DNA of 64,000 nucleotides from Microcoleus asticus IPMA8 (GTDB lineage: Bacteria; Cyanobacteriota; Cyanobacteriia; Cyanobacteriales; Microcoleaceae), in NCBI RefSeq assembly GCF_013179805.1, contig NZ_SRRZ01000024.1:5888-69887 (forward strand). Direction: 5' to 3'. The notes beneath the pieces were generated by a model. The model had not been told where the DNA came from. It did not search any database and saw nothing but the letters and a program-made list of their open reading frames with translations. Shown here in pieces: positions 63,058-64,000 of this stretch; the first letter of the stretch is position 1, and every line of letters begins with the position of its first letter. Both the position numbers and the translations under genes were made by a program.

Positions 63058-63300
63058 ATGGAAATCTCAGAAAGAGCCGAGCGATCGCCCCTAATGCGAC
63101 TGAGAGTTCAGCGGTTTATGACTCAAAAGCAGCTAGCAGAAGCACTTGGAGTCACGGAAGCGACGGTAAGGAATTGGGAATCGGGGCGATCTGTACCGAA
63201 GCTAACGCCTGTTCAATACAAGAAGTTGCTAGAGATTCTGCAAATTACCTCTGCTGAATTACCAGACCAATTTGGTTTTCCTAGTGATGCTGATGGATAG
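63058..63300 (+). CDS. XRE-family helix-turn-helix regulator
   Basis: An 80-residue protein with a Cro/CI-type HTH at about residues 14-50 (MTQKQLAEALGVTEATVRNW, then ESGRSVPKLTP). There is no second domain. It could regulate the divergent 87-residue protein gene or itself. It could be half of a toxin-antitoxin unit, but no toxin is adjacent. Confidence 0.85.
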   Translation: MEISERAERSPLMRLRVQRFMTQKQLAEALGVTEATVRNWESGRSVPKLTPVQYKKLLEILQITSAELPDQFGFPSDADG

Positions 63301-63370
63301 AATTCATATCATTTTTGTTATTGCCATTCATCGTTTCAACTTAACCAGAAATATCGCTTAACCCGAAATA

Positions 63371-63396
63371 CCGCCAGGGGTTTAAACCCCTGGCGG
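63371..63396. repeat. perfect 26-bp palindrome
   Basis: CCGCCAGGGGTTT and its exact complement AAACCCCTGGCGG, with outer ACCCG/CGGGT (63361-63365 and 63401-63405) extending the stem. It lies between the converging XRE and AAA-remnant genes and may act as a two-way terminator. Confidence 0.8.
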
Positions 63397-63431
63397 ACAG
63401 CGGGTATAACGTGTTTGATTTTGATAACTTA

Positions 63432-63932
63432 TCACCTACTTTGAATCTCTACAAACTTCTGAAAGAGGGGTACTTGAAAACGATAACCTTCTTCAGTCAC
63501 CTCCAGCACTTCTTTATCCACAAGTCTCTGCCATAAGCGACTTTCTGCTACCGCTAAAACTGGTTCATTGATTAATTTATGCAAAAACTCTCGTTCTGAT
63601 TCCGTTAATTCTTGATAGCGTTCTCGAAATGCAGCCCCCCCTTGTTCCAAACTTTTGAGAATCGCAGCCTGCACGTCATCTGCTGTTAATTGCCTTTGTT
63701 TTTCCTGATTTAACCTGGTCTTTTCTCTGTTTATTTCATTCAGGCGATCGACAACTACGCGACACATCAGTTGTACATAATAAGGTTGACACCGCGTTAA
63801 GTAAATAATTTTATCAATCGCGGCTTCTGTATAAATGTCGGAAAAATTATCAATTGGATGCTGAATTAAATCCCGCGCCTCTGTTTCCTGCAAATACGTC
63901 ATCCGTAAAGGGTGCATCTCACTTTGGCACAT
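63432..63932 (-). pseudogene. C-terminal part of an AAA-type ATPase
   Basis: The 166 residues match only the end of STAND/AAA ATPases (LTRCQPYYVQLMCRVVVDRL, then a winged-helix region ELTESEREFLHKLINEP ... LVDKEVLEVTEEGYRF). No Walker motifs are present. On the minus strand a TGA lies two codons upstream of ATG 63932, so the conserved ATPase part does not continue in this frame. It is either a truncated remnant or is separated from its front half by a frameshift at the window edge. Confidence 0.62.
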
Positions 63933-64000
63933 ACATCAAATTGAAAGTTGACCGTTGAGATAAGCACAGCGAAGAGCAAGCATAGAGGAAACGTTCTCAA

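Noticed and set aside
1..64000. tRNA, rRNA, riboswitch or CRISPR array
   Set aside because: No cloverleaf, rRNA signature, known aptamer or spaced repeat array was recognised by eye; small RNAs cannot be excluded without a covariance-model scan.

Overview
The window looks like chromosome of a filamentous non-heterocystous cyanobacterium of the Microcoleus/Oscillatoria type. This rests on very frequent GCGATCGC (HIP1) sites, heptanucleotide tandem repeats between genes, an SLH/OprB porin, sucrose-phosphate phosphatase, a bilin phytochrome, a CCB1-like cytochrome b6f assembly factor, Ycf33, a Hik2/CSK-like kinase, and many cyanobacteria-restricted DUF families (DUF1830, DUF3155, DUF3318, DUF6464). 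The genus is an inference. No rRNA, tRNA or CRISPR array was recognised.

Layout. 1-2.6 kb: 3' part of a PAS/GAF histidine kinase. 2.9-8.6 kb: porin, spp, small conserved genes and a repeat-rich spacer. 8.6-19.6 kb: signalling island with a receiver protein, a phytochrome kinase, a REC-wHTH-HPt-REC-REC regulator and a CBS/MCP-like protein on the minus strand, then a GAF hybrid kinase on the plus strand. 19.6-33.3 kb: mixed housekeeping and accessory genes: four-helix-bundle protein, nanE-like epimerase, holin-like membrane protein, PBP2, a frameshifted Uma2 gene, phosphoesterase, a PD-(D/E)XK nuclease facing a D12 adenine methylase, Ycf33, PadR regulator, CCB1, DUF3155, Hik2-like kinase. 33.3-34.3 kb: a graveyard of IS1, IS630 and IS200/IS605 remnants. 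34.5-47.4 kb: a tandemly duplicated cassette of giant Ser/Thr-kinase/AAA/GAF/histidine-kinase proteins with a REC-histidine kinase, bordered on the far side by a second IS1 remnant. 47.9-52.7 kb: a predicted secreted haemagglutinin-type protein fused to a CHAT caspase-like protease. 53-64 kb: small proteins, a nucleoside transporter, DUF3318, a small-protein/HNH pair, a GT2-GtrA plus GT39 glycosylation pair, cofH, Uma2, an XRE regulator and the end of an AAA ATPase.

How the genes work together. Signal transduction dominates, with seven histidine kinases and two stand-alone response regulators. The phytochrome kinase has no receiver of its own and lies between two receiver-bearing genes, so a light-driven phosphorelay is plausible. 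The kinase cassette was duplicated whole, promoter region included. Its C-terminal GAF-transmitter segment is identical over about 1.29 kb in both copies, while the middle TPR-like region has diverged and the second partner kinase survives only as a roughly 30-codon relic. The most unusual observations are this mosaic duplication, the secreted haemagglutinin-CHAT fusion, the candidate nuclease/methylase pair, and mobile intergenic repeats, one of which now forms part of a glycosyltransferase reading frame. All similarities and alignments were judged by eye.
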